Source: Clostridiales bacterium (lineage in GTDB: Bacteria > Bacillota > Clostridia > UBA1381). From it: a stretch of DNA of 52,680 nucleotides. Shown one piece after another: positions 16,127-25,800 of this stretch. The notes beneath the pieces were generated by a model. It was not told the origin of the DNA. It did not search any database and was given only the letters and a program-made list of their open reading frames with translations. The stretch spans positions 1-52,680 of the forward strand of contig JAQXXM010000018.1 of assembly GCA_029226065.1 (NCBI GenBank), given 5' to 3'. Every line of letters begins with the position of its first letter. The stretch's first letter is position 1. The translations under genes were made by a program, and so were the position numbers.

Positions 16127-18277
16127 ATGGAAGAAAAAAGCAGAAAAATAATTGAAATTCTATGTGCGGAGTTTAATTTAAAAGCGTGGCAAGCCGAAAA
16201 TGCAACAGCATTAATAGATGACGGAAATACTGTTCCTTTTATCGCACGATACAGAAAAGAAGCAACAGGTTCAATGGATGACACTCTACTCCGTGATTTT
16301 CACAAACGACTTTTAGCGTTGCGTACTCTTGAGGAAAAACGAGATGATACAATGCGTCTTATAGACGAGCAAGGTAAGCTGACAGACGAAATAGCAAACG
16401 CAATTTATAACGCGAAAACATTATCGGAACTTGACGATATATACCGTCCGTTCCGCCCCAAACGCAGAACACGTGCAAGTATAGCCAAAGAAAAAGGGCT
16501 TGAGCCGTTAGCAGTGCTTATTATGGCTCAAGATAAAAATACAAACCCCGAGAAAGAGGCAGAAAAATACATAGATGAACAAAAGGGTGTTGAGTCAGCA
16601 GAAGATGCACTGTCGGGCGCAATGGACATAATTGCCGAGGATATAAGCGACAATGCGGATTTTCGAAAAAAACTGCGTGAGTTTACACAGCAAAACGGTT
16701 TTATTGTTTCAAAAAACTCAAAGGACGAGGACAGCGTATACAGTAACTACTATGAATTTTCCCAGAAAATTGACGGACTTGCACCACACAGAATTCTTGC
16801 ACTGAACAGAGGCGAAAAAGAAGGATTTCTTTCCGTTAAAATTGAAGTTGACGAGGAGAGAATGATATCGTTTCTTATAAGGAAGCTCACCCCGAAAGTA
16901 CCAACTCCATCAACAACATACGTTGAGACGGCGGCGGCTGATGCGTATAAAAGGCTTATTGCTCCGTCTCTTTCTACTGAGATACGCAACAGTCTTACAG
17001 AGTCCGCTGAGGATAGCTCCATTAAAGTGTTCGGTAAAAATCTGAACGGACTTTTGATGCAGCCACCTGTAAAAGGAAGTACGGTTATGGGCTTTGACCC
17101 CGGCTACAGGACAGGCTGTAAAGTGGCAGTTGTAAACGAAACAGGCAAGGTACTTGACACAGGCGTTGTATACTGCACTCTGCCAAACCACGATAAGGAA
17201 AAAGCAAAAAAACAGCTGACAGATATGATACTGCGTAACAACGTTGATATTGTGTCAATCGGAAATGGTACAGCCTCAAAAGAATCTGAAATTTTTATTT
17301 CAGAGCTTATAAAAGGCATAGACCGTCGCATATACTATGTTATGACAAACGAGGCAGGTGCAAGCGTGTACAGCGCATCGGAGCTTGCCGCAGCAGAATT
17401 CCCCGAATATGACGTTGCATTACGAAGTGCCGTATCAATTGCACGCAGACTTCAGGACCCATTGGCAGAGCTTGTTAAAATTGATCCGAAATCAATCGGT
17501 GTAGGTCAGTATCAGCACGATATGAATGTAACAAAGCTCTCATCCGAGCTGTCGGACGTAGTCGAGGATTGCGTAAACAGCGTAGGCGTTGATCTTAACA
17601 CAGCATCGCCCTCACTTTTGGGATATATATCGGGTATAAATAAAACTGTTGCAAAGAATATTACTCTTTACCGCGAGGAAAATGGCAAGTTCAAGAGCCG
17701 CAGTGAGCTTTTGAACGTACCTAAGCTTGGTAAAAAAGCGTACGAGCAGTGTGCAGGCTTTTTAAGAATTTCCGACGGTACTAATTTCCTTGACAACACT
17801 TCTGTTCATCCCGAAAGCTACAATGCTGCATTGGGACTTCTTAAAACTCTCGGCTACGGAAAGGGCGATAACCTTTCCGATTTGAACGGACGTGCCAAGG
17901 AATATGGGAAGAAAAAGCTATGTGACGAGCTTGATTTGGGCGAGATAACGCTGAACGATATAATTGATGCATTACTTAAGCCCGGACGTGACCCACGAGA
18001 CGAACTGCCAAAGCCGACGCTTCGTGAAGATGTCCTGTCTATGGAGGATTTAAAGCCCGACATGGTGCTTTCGGGAGTTGTCCGCAACGTCATAGACTTC
18101 GGTGCTTTTATAGACATAGGCGTACATCAGGATGGACTGGTACATATTTCACAGATTTGCGATAAATATATAAAGCATCCCTCCGAGGTACTATCGGTGG
18201 GAGATAATGTAGATGTAAAAGTTCTTGATATAGATTTGAAAAAGAAAAGAATATCTCTTACTATGAAGGGTATATAA
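16127..18277 (+). CDS. tex: Tex family RNA-binding transcription accessory protein
   Basis: A 716-residue Tex protein. The order is an N-terminal helical Tex domain (about 1-190), a central region, a YqgF/RNase H-like domain starting near MGFDPGYRTGCKVAVV (about residue 322), tandem helix-hairpin-helix motifs (about 490-560), and a C-terminal S1 domain (about 645-716, VVRNVIDFGAFIDIGVHQDGLVHIS). Tex binds nucleic acids and associates with transcription and RNA turnover; its exact role in Clostridia is unsettled. Length is normal. ATG 16127 has GGAGG ten bases upstream. lgt follows within 25 bases. Confidence 0.95.
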   Translation: MEEKSRKIIEILCAEFNLKAWQAENATALIDDGNTVPFIARYRKEATGSMDDTLLRDFHKRLLALRTLEEKRDDTMRLIDEQGKLTDEIANAIYNAKTLSELDDIYRPFRPKRRTRASIAKEKGLEPLAVLIMAQDKNTNPEKEAEKYIDEQKGVESAEDALSGAMDIIAEDISDNADFRKKLREFTQQNGFIVSKNSKDEDSVYSNYYEFSQKIDGLAPHRILALNRGEKEGFLSVKIEVDEERMISFLIRKLTPKVPTPSTTYVETAAADAYKRLIAPSLSTEIRNSLTESAEDSSIKVFGKNLNGLLMQPPVKGSTVMGFDPGYRTGCKVAVVNETGKVLDTGVVYCTLPNHDKEKAKKQLTDMILRNNVDIVSIGNGTASKESEIFISELIKGIDRRIYYVMTNEAGASVYSASELAAAEFPEYDVALRSAVSIARRLQDPLAELVKIDPKSIGVGQYQHDMNVTKLSSELSDVVEDCVNSVGVDLNTASPSLLGYISGINKTVAKNITLYREENGKFKSRSELLNVPKLGKKAYEQCAGFLRISDGTNFLDNTSVHPESYNAALGLLKTLGYGKGDNLSDLNGRAKEYGKKKLCDELDLGEITLNDIIDALLKPGRDPRDELPKPTLREDVLSMEDLKPDMVLSGVVRNVIDFGAFIDIGVHQDGLVHISQICDKYIKHPSEVLSVGDNVDVKVLDIDLKKKRISLTMKGI

Positions 18278-18300
18278 ATTATGAGAAAGGGATGAAAAAG

Positions 18301-19107
18301 ATGACAAACATAATATCATTTCCGAAAATCGGTATTACACTCACACTGTCGCCTGTAGCGTTTTCCATTGGTGCAAAGGATATATATTGGTATGCGCTGA
18401 TAATTCTTTTCGGGTTTCTTATGGGAATACTTCTTGTAGCGTTCGACAGTGAAAAAAGAGGTCTGCCAAGAGATAATGTGTTAGATATAGCCCTATATGG
18501 CATTGTTGCCGGAATAATATGTGCGCGTATTTATTACGTCTTATTCTCTCTTGATGAATTTGCAGATGATTTTCTTGGTATATTCAAAATATGGGAGGGC
18601 GGACTTGCCATATACGGCGGTATTATCGGTGCTGTATTATCCACCTTGACATATTGCAAGTTTAAAAAACTTAACGTCTTGAACACCCTTGATGTATGCT
18701 GTGTCGGTATGCTTTTAGGTCAGGCAATAGGACGTTGGGGCAATTTTGTAAACTGCGAGGTTTTCGGAGGAGTTACCGAGTCTTTGTTAGGTATGTCAAT
18801 AAATGGTGCTTTACCTGTACATCCGCTATTTCTATATGAATCGCTCTGGAATTTTGCAGGCGTAATCCTGTTATGCATAATACGCAACAGGAAAACTAAA
18901 AATGGTCAAATTTTCTGCTGTTATATTCTATGGTATTCCGTCGGCAGACTTGCACTTGAGGGGATGCGAAACCCCAAATATATTCTATACGTGATACCGA
19001 ATGTATTGGGTATATCACAGCTTGTAGCAGGGATTTTAATTGTTGCATCAATCGTGGCTTTAGTGTATATTACAAAGTCTGATAAAGAATGTCTTAAGGT
19101 GAAATAA
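18301..19107 (+). CDS. lgt: Phosphatidylglycerol:prolipoprotein diacylglyceryl transferase Lgt
   Basis: A 268-residue polytopic membrane enzyme that transfers diacylglyceryl to the lipobox Cys of prolipoproteins. The signature GRWGNFVNCE (residues 144-153) and the WEGGLAIYGGIIGA segment before it are diagnostic. An in-frame ATG at 18292 abuts the AGAAAGGG ribosome site with no spacing, so ATG 18301 is preferred. It follows tex by 23 bases and ends before a bidirectional terminator. The C11-like protein encoded at 29357-31276 is a likely substrate. Confidence 0.95.
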   Translation: MTNIISFPKIGITLTLSPVAFSIGAKDIYWYALIILFGFLMGILLVAFDSEKRGLPRDNVLDIALYGIVAGIICARIYYVLFSLDEFADDFLGIFKIWEGGLAIYGGIIGAVLSTLTYCKFKKLNVLNTLDVCCVGMLLGQAIGRWGNFVNCEVFGGVTESLLGMSINGALPVHPLFLYESLWNFAGVILLCIIRNRKTKNGQIFCCYILWYSVGRLALEGMRNPKYILYVIPNVLGISQLVAGILIVASIVALVYITKSDKECLKVK

Positions 19108-19125
19108 CTGCAATACAGCCCTTTA

Positions 19126-19185
19126 AACAAAAAAACCTCACCCCCATGCGTACGTATATACGCTAAGAGGTGAGGTTTGTTTTAT
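19126..19185. terminator. Bidirectional rho-independent terminator between lgt and leuA
   Basis: AAACCTCAC (19133-19141) pairs with GTGAGGTTT (19170-19178); inside, GCGTA and TACGC form a second stem. A-tract on the left and T-rich sequence on the right give a U-tail in both directions, serving the convergent lgt (+) and leuA (-). Confidence 0.88.
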
Positions 19186-19186
19186 A

Positions 19187-20848
19187 TTATCCTGCGATTA
19201 ACATCCTGTTTACTGCACTGATAAGTGCATAAATTGATGCTGTTGAAATATTCTCATGTACTCCTACGCCCCAGAATATCTGCTCATTATCATTATCCTT
19301 AATGGCAATGTAAGTTGCCGCCTTTGATGATGACTTACGCTCTAATGCGTGTTCCGTATACGCACATATTTCAAAGTCAATACCTAACAGTTTTCTTAAA
19401 CCTGCACACATTGCATCAAGAGGGCCGTTACCTGTGCCCGACACAAGAGACGGCTTACCGTCATACTTTATTGTTGCACTCACGATTGTTGTCTGATCAT
19501 CGTTTTGTGCGCTGTATGACTGTGACTTTATGGGTGCTGTCAAGTTGACATAAGTATTCTTGAACGCTGTATGTATCTCCTCATTATCAAGCACCGTATG
19601 CTTCTCATCGGATAAATCGTTTATTAATGCCGAAAACTCTGTCAGCATCGCCTTTGGCAGAGTGTAGCCGTACTTCTTCTCCATTACATAGCTTACACCG
19701 CCCTTACCCGACTGGCTGTTAATCATAATCGGTTCGTACTTTCTTCCTATGTCAGCAGGGTCGATAGTCAGATATGGATTTGCCCATTTATGTTCGGGAT
19801 GCTCGTCAAACATATCAAAGCTCTTTTTAATAGCATCCTGATGACTGCCCGAGAATGCCACGTATGCCATATCACCTGCATACGGATGACGTGAATGTAT
19901 CGGCATCTTATTAAACTTTTCAAATACCTCAATTGCCTCGTCTATATTGCTGAAATCAAGTTCAGGATCAACACCCTGTGAGAACATATTAAGTGCAATT
20001 GTTACTATATCCGCATTACCTGTTCTCTCGCCGTTACCGAAAAGCGTTCCCTCTACACGGTCAGCACCGGCAAGAAGTGCAAGCTCTGATGATGCAACAC
20101 CTGTACCACGGTCATTGTGGGCGTGAACGCTTATTATAAGGTTTTCACGGTTCTTAAGATGTGTACACATATACTCTATCTGATCGGCATATACGTTTGC
20201 TGTCGCAACCTCTATAGTTGACGGAAGGTTTATTATAACCTTTCTCTCGGGTGTCGGGCAGAAAACCTCGTTTACGGCATCTACTACCTCAACAGCATAA
20301 TCAGGCTCTGTACACGTAAAGCTCTCGGGCGAATACTCGTAGCGAATGTTACCTTTAAGCTTTGAATCGACAAGCTCCTTTACAAGCTTTGCACCGTCTA
20401 CGGCAAGCTGTTTGATTTCCTCCTTGCCCTTTTTAAATACAACTTCACGCTGCAAAGTTGAGGTTGAGTTATATAAATGCACAATAGCATTTTTTGCACC
20501 GTCTAATGCCTCGATTGTTTTTTCGATTATATGCTCTCTTGCCTGAGTAAGAACCTGAATTGACACATCATCAGGAATTCTGTTTTCATCAATCAGGCGG
20601 CGTACAAATTCAAATTCCGTACCTGATGCTGCGGGAAATCCTACTTCAATTTCTTTAAAGCCGAGCTTTACAAGATAGTCGAAAAACTCAAGTTTCTCGT
20701 CAATTGTCATAGGCGAATACAATGCCTGATTACCGTCACGCAAGTCAACACTGCACCATATAGGTGCTTTTTCTATTACCCTGTTACACCACTGACGATT
20801 TTCAATCGGTATGGGTGTATACATTCTTTGATATTTATGATAATTCAT
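19187..20848 (-). CDS. leuA: 2-Isopropylmalate synthase, long (type 2) form
   Basis: A 553-residue enzyme catalysing the first committed step of leucine synthesis (acetyl-CoA plus 2-oxoisovalerate). The N-terminal TIM barrel shows CSVDLRDGNQALYSPM and the metal-binding HAHNDRG; the C-terminal region carries a LeuA regulatory domain with VSGTGNGPLDA. The overall form resembles the long fungal and actinobacterial subtype. The frame extends to a GTG at 20902, but ATG 20848 has GGAG seven bases upstream and matches the normal N-terminus. It is monocistronic, without leuB, leuC or leuD nearby, and divergent from ridA. Confidence 0.94.
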   Translation of the reverse strand: MNYHKYQRMYTPIPIENRQWCNRVIEKAPIWCSVDLRDGNQALYSPMTIDEKLEFFDYLVKLGFKEIEVGFPAASGTEFEFVRRLIDENRIPDDVSIQVLTQAREHIIEKTIEALDGAKNAIVHLYNSTSTLQREVVFKKGKEEIKQLAVDGAKLVKELVDSKLKGNIRYEYSPESFTCTEPDYAVEVVDAVNEVFCPTPERKVIINLPSTIEVATANVYADQIEYMCTHLKNRENLIISVHAHNDRGTGVASSELALLAGADRVEGTLFGNGERTGNADIVTIALNMFSQGVDPELDFSNIDEAIEVFEKFNKMPIHSRHPYAGDMAYVAFSGSHQDAIKKSFDMFDEHPEHKWANPYLTIDPADIGRKYEPIMINSQSGKGGVSYVMEKKYGYTLPKAMLTEFSALINDLSDEKHTVLDNEEIHTAFKNTYVNLTAPIKSQSYSAQNDDQTTIVSATIKYDGKPSLVSGTGNGPLDAMCAGLRKLLGIDFEICAYTEHALERKSSSKAATYIAIKDNDNEQIFWGVGVHENISTASIYALISAVNRMLIAG

Positions 20849-20933
20849 TATTAACTCCATTCTGCCATTATACGGCACTATAGTTTTATAAATGAGATAC
20901 ACTACCTCATTTTATCTTATTACATTATAATAC

Positions 20934-20962
20934 ATTTTACAATAATTTTATCACTTTGTCAA
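20934..20962 (-). promoter_or_regulatory. Sigma-A promoter of leuA
   Basis: Minus strand: -35 TTGACA (20957-20962), 17-base spacer, -10 TAAAAT (20934-20939). The leader to ATG 20848 is about 80 bases, too short for a T-box riboswitch, and none was recognised. Confidence 0.75.
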
Positions 20963-20983
20963 TAGCTTTAATGCGGAAAACTC

Positions 20984-21012
20984 TTGATTTATTGATACTT
21001 TTGCTGTATAAT
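20984..21012 (+). promoter_or_regulatory. Sigma-A promoter of ridA
   Basis: -35 TTGATT (20984-20989), 17-base spacer, -10 TATAAT (21007-21012). AAGGAG at 21022-21027 precedes ATG 21039. It is back to back with the leuA promoter, with 21 bases between the two -35 elements. Confidence 0.72.
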
Positions 21013-21038
21013 ATATTCTATAAGGAGAGTGATTAGAA

Positions 21039-21413
21039 ATGAAACAAATTAAAACAGATAATGCACCTGCGGCAATAGGTCCGTATTCACAAGCGATTAT
21101 ATCGGGAAATACAGTGTACTGTTCGGGACAGATACCTATTAACCCTGCTACGGGAGATATTCCCGACGGAGTTTCTGCACAGGCACACCAGGTATTTAAG
21201 AATATAAAAAATCTGCTTGATGCCTCAGGCACAAGCATTGACAACGTTATAAAAACAAGCGTATTCATAAAGGATATGAACGACTTTGCGGAAATTAACG
21301 CAATATATGCCGAATATTTCACAGAGCCGTACCCTGCCCGCTCATGCGTTGAGGTTGCACGCTTGCCGAAGGATGTTTTGCTGGAGGCAGAAGTAATAGC
21401 TGAAATCAAATAA
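21039..21413 (+). CDS. ridA: RidA family 2-iminobutanoate/2-iminopropanoate deaminase
   Basis: A 124-residue RidA/YjgF protein that hydrolyses reactive enamine/imine intermediates from PLP enzymes such as threonine dehydratase. Features: an IGPYSQA(I) motif near residue 16-21, GQIPINPATG, and YPARSCVEVARLP near the C-terminus with the active-site Arg. Divergent placement next to leuA fits a link to branched-chain amino acid metabolism, since RidA protects that pathway. Its stop is followed after 4 bases by repeat copy B. Confidence 0.95.
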   Translation: MKQIKTDNAPAAIGPYSQAIISGNTVYCSGQIPINPATGDIPDGVSAQAHQVFKNIKNLLDASGTSIDNVIKTSVFIKDMNDFAEINAIYAEYFTEPYPARSCVEVARLPKDVLLEAEVIAEIK

Positions 21414-21417
21414 CGAT

Positions 21418-21545
21418 GGAGATGTGAAAAAACAGTGCCGATCGTTTTGGTGCGACTCTAAAAAGTCGGATTTTTAGCGTAGTAGTTTTAATGACTGCTG
21501 CGCTGTTTTTCTGTCAAACGGTCGGTGCTGTTTTTCACATCCCCT
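21418..21545. repeat. Modular palindromic element, copy B
   Basis: Outer arms of about 27 bases pair almost perfectly: GGAGATGTGAAAAAACAG at 21418 onward against the complement of the right arm ending at 21545, with the core CGGTCGGTGCTGTTTT at 21519-21534. Inside are a small CGACT/AGTCG hairpin and a second palindrome (AGCGTAGTAGT ... ACTGCTGCGCT, about 21476-21504) shared with copy D. It lies between the convergent ridA and XRE genes, 4 bases after the ridA stop, and may serve as a two-way terminator. Confidence 0.88.
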
Positions 21546-21575
21546 CAGGGACTACATCCTCATTTATATAATTAA

Positions 21576-21956
21576 TTATATTATCTTTCCATCTTTCTCA
21601 TACTTATCCCAATATTTTTTAAATAATGCATCGTAATAGCTGTCAGGAACGAATATCCCGTTTATGGTCTCGTTTATTTCACGCTCTTTGTTAACTAAAT
21701 ATCGGAAATGTTCCTTGTATATTTCAGATGCAGGGACATCGTATTCAAAATGGTCCGAATTAACTCCGAATATATCTACCGTATCGCAATGATACAGTTT
21801 GCAAAGTCTTATGAAATTAGTAACAGGAATGGGAGTTGAGCCGTTTTCATAGGATATCAGGGTAGCCCTTGATACGCCTATGTGCTTTGCTGCCTCCTCC
21901 TGGGTTATGTGTGCTTCTTTGCGTTTTAGTTCCAATTTCGTGTTCGGAAGCATCAT
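21576..21956 (-). CDS. XRE-family HTH transcriptional regulator
   Basis: A 126-residue protein with an N-terminal Cro/CI-type helix-turn-helix (about residues 8-62; EAAKHIGVSRATLISYENGSTPIP). The C-terminal ~60 residues are charged and unassigned. The start ATG shares a base with the fumarase stop (TAATG), so the two are translationally coupled; a second ATG follows immediately. Coupling suggests regulation of, or response to, the upstream operon, but target and signal are unknown. No recombination or phage genes lie nearby. Confidence 0.85.
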   Translation of the reverse strand: MMLPNTKLELKRKEAHITQEEAAKHIGVSRATLISYENGSTPIPVTNFIRLCKLYHCDTVDIFGVNSDHFEYDVPASEIYKEHFRYLVNKEREINETINGIFVPDSYYDALFKKYWDKYEKDGKII

Positions 21957-22798
21957 TATATCTCCCTTACCGCATGACGTGTAGCATGGCAGTTTATATT
22001 AACAGCTACAGGCAAGCCTGCAATGTGCGTCGGATATTGCTCAATATTTACTGCAAGTGCAGTAGTTGTTCCGCCCATGCCCTGCGGACCTATACCAAGC
22101 TTATTTATCTTTTCAAGAAGAGTTTTTTCAAGCTCGCAGTAGTAAGGCTTTTCGTTGCGTTTTGTAATGTCACGTGTCAAAGCTTTCTTTGAAAGCACTG
22201 CCGCTTTATCCATAGTACCGCCTATGCCTACTCCGACAACCATCGGCGGACACGGATTTGCTCCCGCCTTACGTACTGTTTCTATAACAAAGTCTATAAC
22301 TCCTTCTACGCCGTCAGACGGATTTAACATCTTAAGTCCGCCCTTGTTCTCACTGCCGAAGCCTTTTGGGGCAAATGTTATTTTTATTTTATCGCCGTCA
22401 GTATAATCATAATAAATAACTGCCGGGGTATTATCCTTTGTATTTACTCTATCAAGAGGATCGCCCACAACGGACTTTCTCAAATATCCGTCAGTATAAC
22501 CTGCGGCAACACCTTTATTTATTGCCTCAGTCAACGTATCGCCCTCAATGAACACCTCCTTGCCTATCTCAACAAAGAACACAGCCATACCTGTATCCTG
22601 ACAAATCGGTACTTCCTTTCTGTCGGCAATATCAGCGTTTGCCAAAAGATTTTTTAATACGCCCTTTGATACTTCTGATTTCTCGGTATTTATACCGTCC
22701 TCCAATGCCTTTCGTATGTCGGGGTTTAAGTGGCAGTTTGCACTTATGCACATTTCTCTTACTGCCTTTGTAATCTCCTCACTGTTTACTGTTCTCAT
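21956..22798 (-). CDS. Class I fumarate hydratase, alpha subunit (FumA N-terminal/TtdA type)
   Basis: A 280-residue Fe-S hydro-lyase subunit. Three cysteines suit cluster ligation: C66 in PICQDTG, C183 in NPCPP, C270 in NCHATRH. GIGGTMDKAAVLSKKAL is family-typical. In Clostridia this subunit normally pairs with a separate beta subunit to hydrate fumarate to malate, or to dehydrate tartrate. The beta gene usually follows directly; here an XRE gene overlaps the stop instead and no beta subunit exists in the window. Substrate (fumarate or tartrate) cannot be settled here. Confidence 0.9.
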   Translation of the reverse strand: MRTVNSEEITKAVREMCISANCHLNPDIRKALEDGINTEKSEVSKGVLKNLLANADIADRKEVPICQDTGMAVFFVEIGKEVFIEGDTLTEAINKGVAAGYTDGYLRKSVVGDPLDRVNTKDNTPAVIYYDYTDGDKIKITFAPKGFGSENKGGLKMLNPSDGVEGVIDFVIETVRKAGANPCPPMVVGVGIGGTMDKAAVLSKKALTRDITKRNEKPYYCELEKTLLEKINKLGIGPQGMGGTTTALAVNIEQYPTHIAGLPVAVNINCHATRHAVREI

Positions 22799-22831
22799 AA
22801 TTATAAATTCCTTTCTTTTTTATTTTTCTAA

Positions 22832-25800
22832 TCAGGCAACAAGTACCCATGATTGAAACCATTTTAAATATTTGTCCGCAAATTCCAGACTTATGGGCTG
22901 TCCGCTAAGCGTAGGATAGAACAGCACAAAAAGTCCAATTGCAATTAGTCCATATACCAAAGTACCGATAATGACTGCTTTTTTATTATTGGCACTGTCA
23001 TAAATTGTCTTGATGCTGTATACTATCATCAGCACAACAAATATCACGCACGGGAAATAATGGTATATATACGTTGTTCTCATCACAAGCATCCAGGGTA
23101 TATAGCTTGAAAAATAGCCTATGAGCAGGAACAACGGTACACTGTTTGAATCTGCCTTTATTTTATCATCAAACATCAATACTATAATAAACGTACCCAC
23201 TATTACTGTTGAATACAGCAATACACAGGGGAAAAGCCGTACAAGCTTTTCATTGTCTGCACCCACCAAATATGATACGGCACACAGCACTGCAAATATT
23301 GCCGAGTACACAACCGCATACGAATATTTATTTTTATTAAAGTAGTCTTTTTTCTTTAATGGTATAATTACAGCAAGTGCAATGTTATAAGCCACAGCAC
23401 CTATACCTATCCACCATACAGCAGGGTTACCGAATGCGCTTATTCCCTGTTTCATTCCGTTAGATAACGTATTTGCATAGTACCACATAGGTCTGTACAT
23501 TATGGGCCATTCATACCAGTGTGACGAGTAGGAATGAGTTGAGTTTACAACCGTTTTTCCGTGATACACAAGCATTGACTGTGCATTTGTAAATATCGTC
23601 TTTAGTCCCTCACCGCTCGGTGTAGCCATATACGGAATATAAGAAATAACGTATATTGCAAAGGGAACTGCTATAAACATAACACAGCAGAACAGCAATG
23701 TTATAACCGTATTACGCATAAAGCTGTTAATGACGTGTTTATGGCTTATTCCGTCTGTCTCGCCGTCAGGTGATAAAAGTGCATATCTGTATTCTCTGTA
23801 TCTGTAATACAGTGTTATAAAGAATATCAATGCAAGCCCGACACCTGCATATAGTCCTGTCCATTTTGATGCAACGGAAAGTCCGAAGAATATTCCCGAT
23901 ATGCCAAGCGGAACGAGAGTTTTATACAGCGGTGTGTCATAAAAGCTTTTTGTGTAATACTTATACATATAGTAATACATAAGCATAATAAACAGCGTCA
24001 CATACGTGTCTATAGTTGCAAGCCTTGTCTGAGTAAAGTGCATAAAATCAAATGTGTACAACACACAGCCCAGCACAGCAAGCCAACTGTATTTCATACA
24101 ACGCTTTGTCATAATATACACTATCGGCACCATTACAACACCTAAAAGCGTACCTACAAACCGCCATCCGAACGGCACCATACCGAAAATCATTATGCCT
24201 ATTCCCATAAGCACCTTGCCAAGCGGAGGATGTGTCCATTCATATACGCTCATACGGTGTAAAAACTCGTATGCTGTACGAGGATGATATATCTCGTCAA
24301 AATACGTACCCGACATATATGATTTATCTTTATCAAGGTAAGCCTGTTCGTCAAAGAGTGTATCTACTCCCTTATCAGCCGCATTAACAGGTGTGATAAC
24401 GTTTCCGTCACGGTCTATGAAGCACAGTTCCTTTAAATACACATCATTTGTTGGATCAGAAGAATTGTTAACACAATTTGTCGATACTTCAATGTATCTT
24501 GCCTTTATATCTTCATTCTCACGCATTGTCCAGGTAAATACCGAACCCTCCTCGATAATGTCATTATATACCGATACGCCGTTATTGTCAAGATATGAAA
24601 GTATAATATTTCTGTCCGTCTCAAGCTGACGGGCTCCAAGGAAGAACGCCGTTTGAGAAATTTCCTGTTCTTTCCCTAAATCTATATGCACCGTATTGCC
24701 GCACAGCGATGTTTCTGTTTGCGGCGCATACTTATCGCCAAGCTTGTAAAATGCCACACAGCCGTATATAACAGTTATTGCGAGCATTATACATATATCA
24801 ATTGCCGTTATTCTGACTGCCTTTTCGCTTAGTCTGAATGTGTAACGTTGACCTTTCTTTTGTGTGGACGATATCTTTTGTTTTGTGCTTGTTTTCGTGC
24901 ATACCTGAAAGCAAACCCACCCGAAAAGAATAATATTTATAATTGAAACTGCTATGATTACGGGCGAATTAAAGTATTTTGACGGATTACTCTCATATAC
25001 AAAAAGTACCCAGGCAATATTGAAAAACTGCGACAGCGAGAACAATCCGTATAAAATTGCATTTTTATTCGACGGAACTGATGCAAGTGCCATTATCAGC
25101 ATAAATATACCCGGGAATGCATAACGTTCATGCATTTTTGCCGACAGCATATATATACCGAAAAAGAGTATAAATGACGTCAGATAGTATCGGTCACTGC
25201 CTTTGCCTTTAAAAAAGACAACGCACGAGAACACAACAACCGCAACTATAAATACATAGCCGAGAACCGACACAAAGGGAGTCAACTCTGCCCAGTTAAG
25301 TCCCAACGCACCATATAAATTAAATGCGTTTACCGTCATATAATTGTATTGTCCAATTGTCGTGATGTACTGATCTATTATCACCCTTATGCCGTGGATA
25401 GGTGTATTACCGAACGGCATAAATGAAACAAGCATAAATACTAATGCACCAATTGCGCAAAGGACGGTTTTAATAAACTCTTTTTTATCGAATTTATTTT
25501 CCAGAAAATATTTATCAATAATTCCAAACACCAATACAGGTGCAAAGAACAATGCCTGAGGCTTTATCAGAATTGCCGCAGCAAATGCAAAAAATGACCA
25601 ATTCAATTTACGCTCCGATGCCAGATAAACTGCAAGCACACAGAAAAATCCCAAAATCGAATCAACCTGTCCCCACACGGCACTGTCGAGAATAACCGTA
25701 GGATTAAGCACCGCAAAAGCGGCTATAGCTGTTCCTGCAAGCTTTGAAAAATTCTTTGATGCAAGTCTGTATGCTAAATACCCCATTCCTAAATCTGCAA

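Noticed and set aside
20849-20902. GTG start adding 18 residues to LeuA
   Set aside because: ATG 20848 has a well-spaced GGAG and matches the usual N-terminus; the extension has no family counterpart.
20849-20933. Possible T-box or leader-peptide control upstream of leuA
   Set aside because: The leader is only about 80 bases, with no T-box sequence, specifier loop or Leu-rich small frame.
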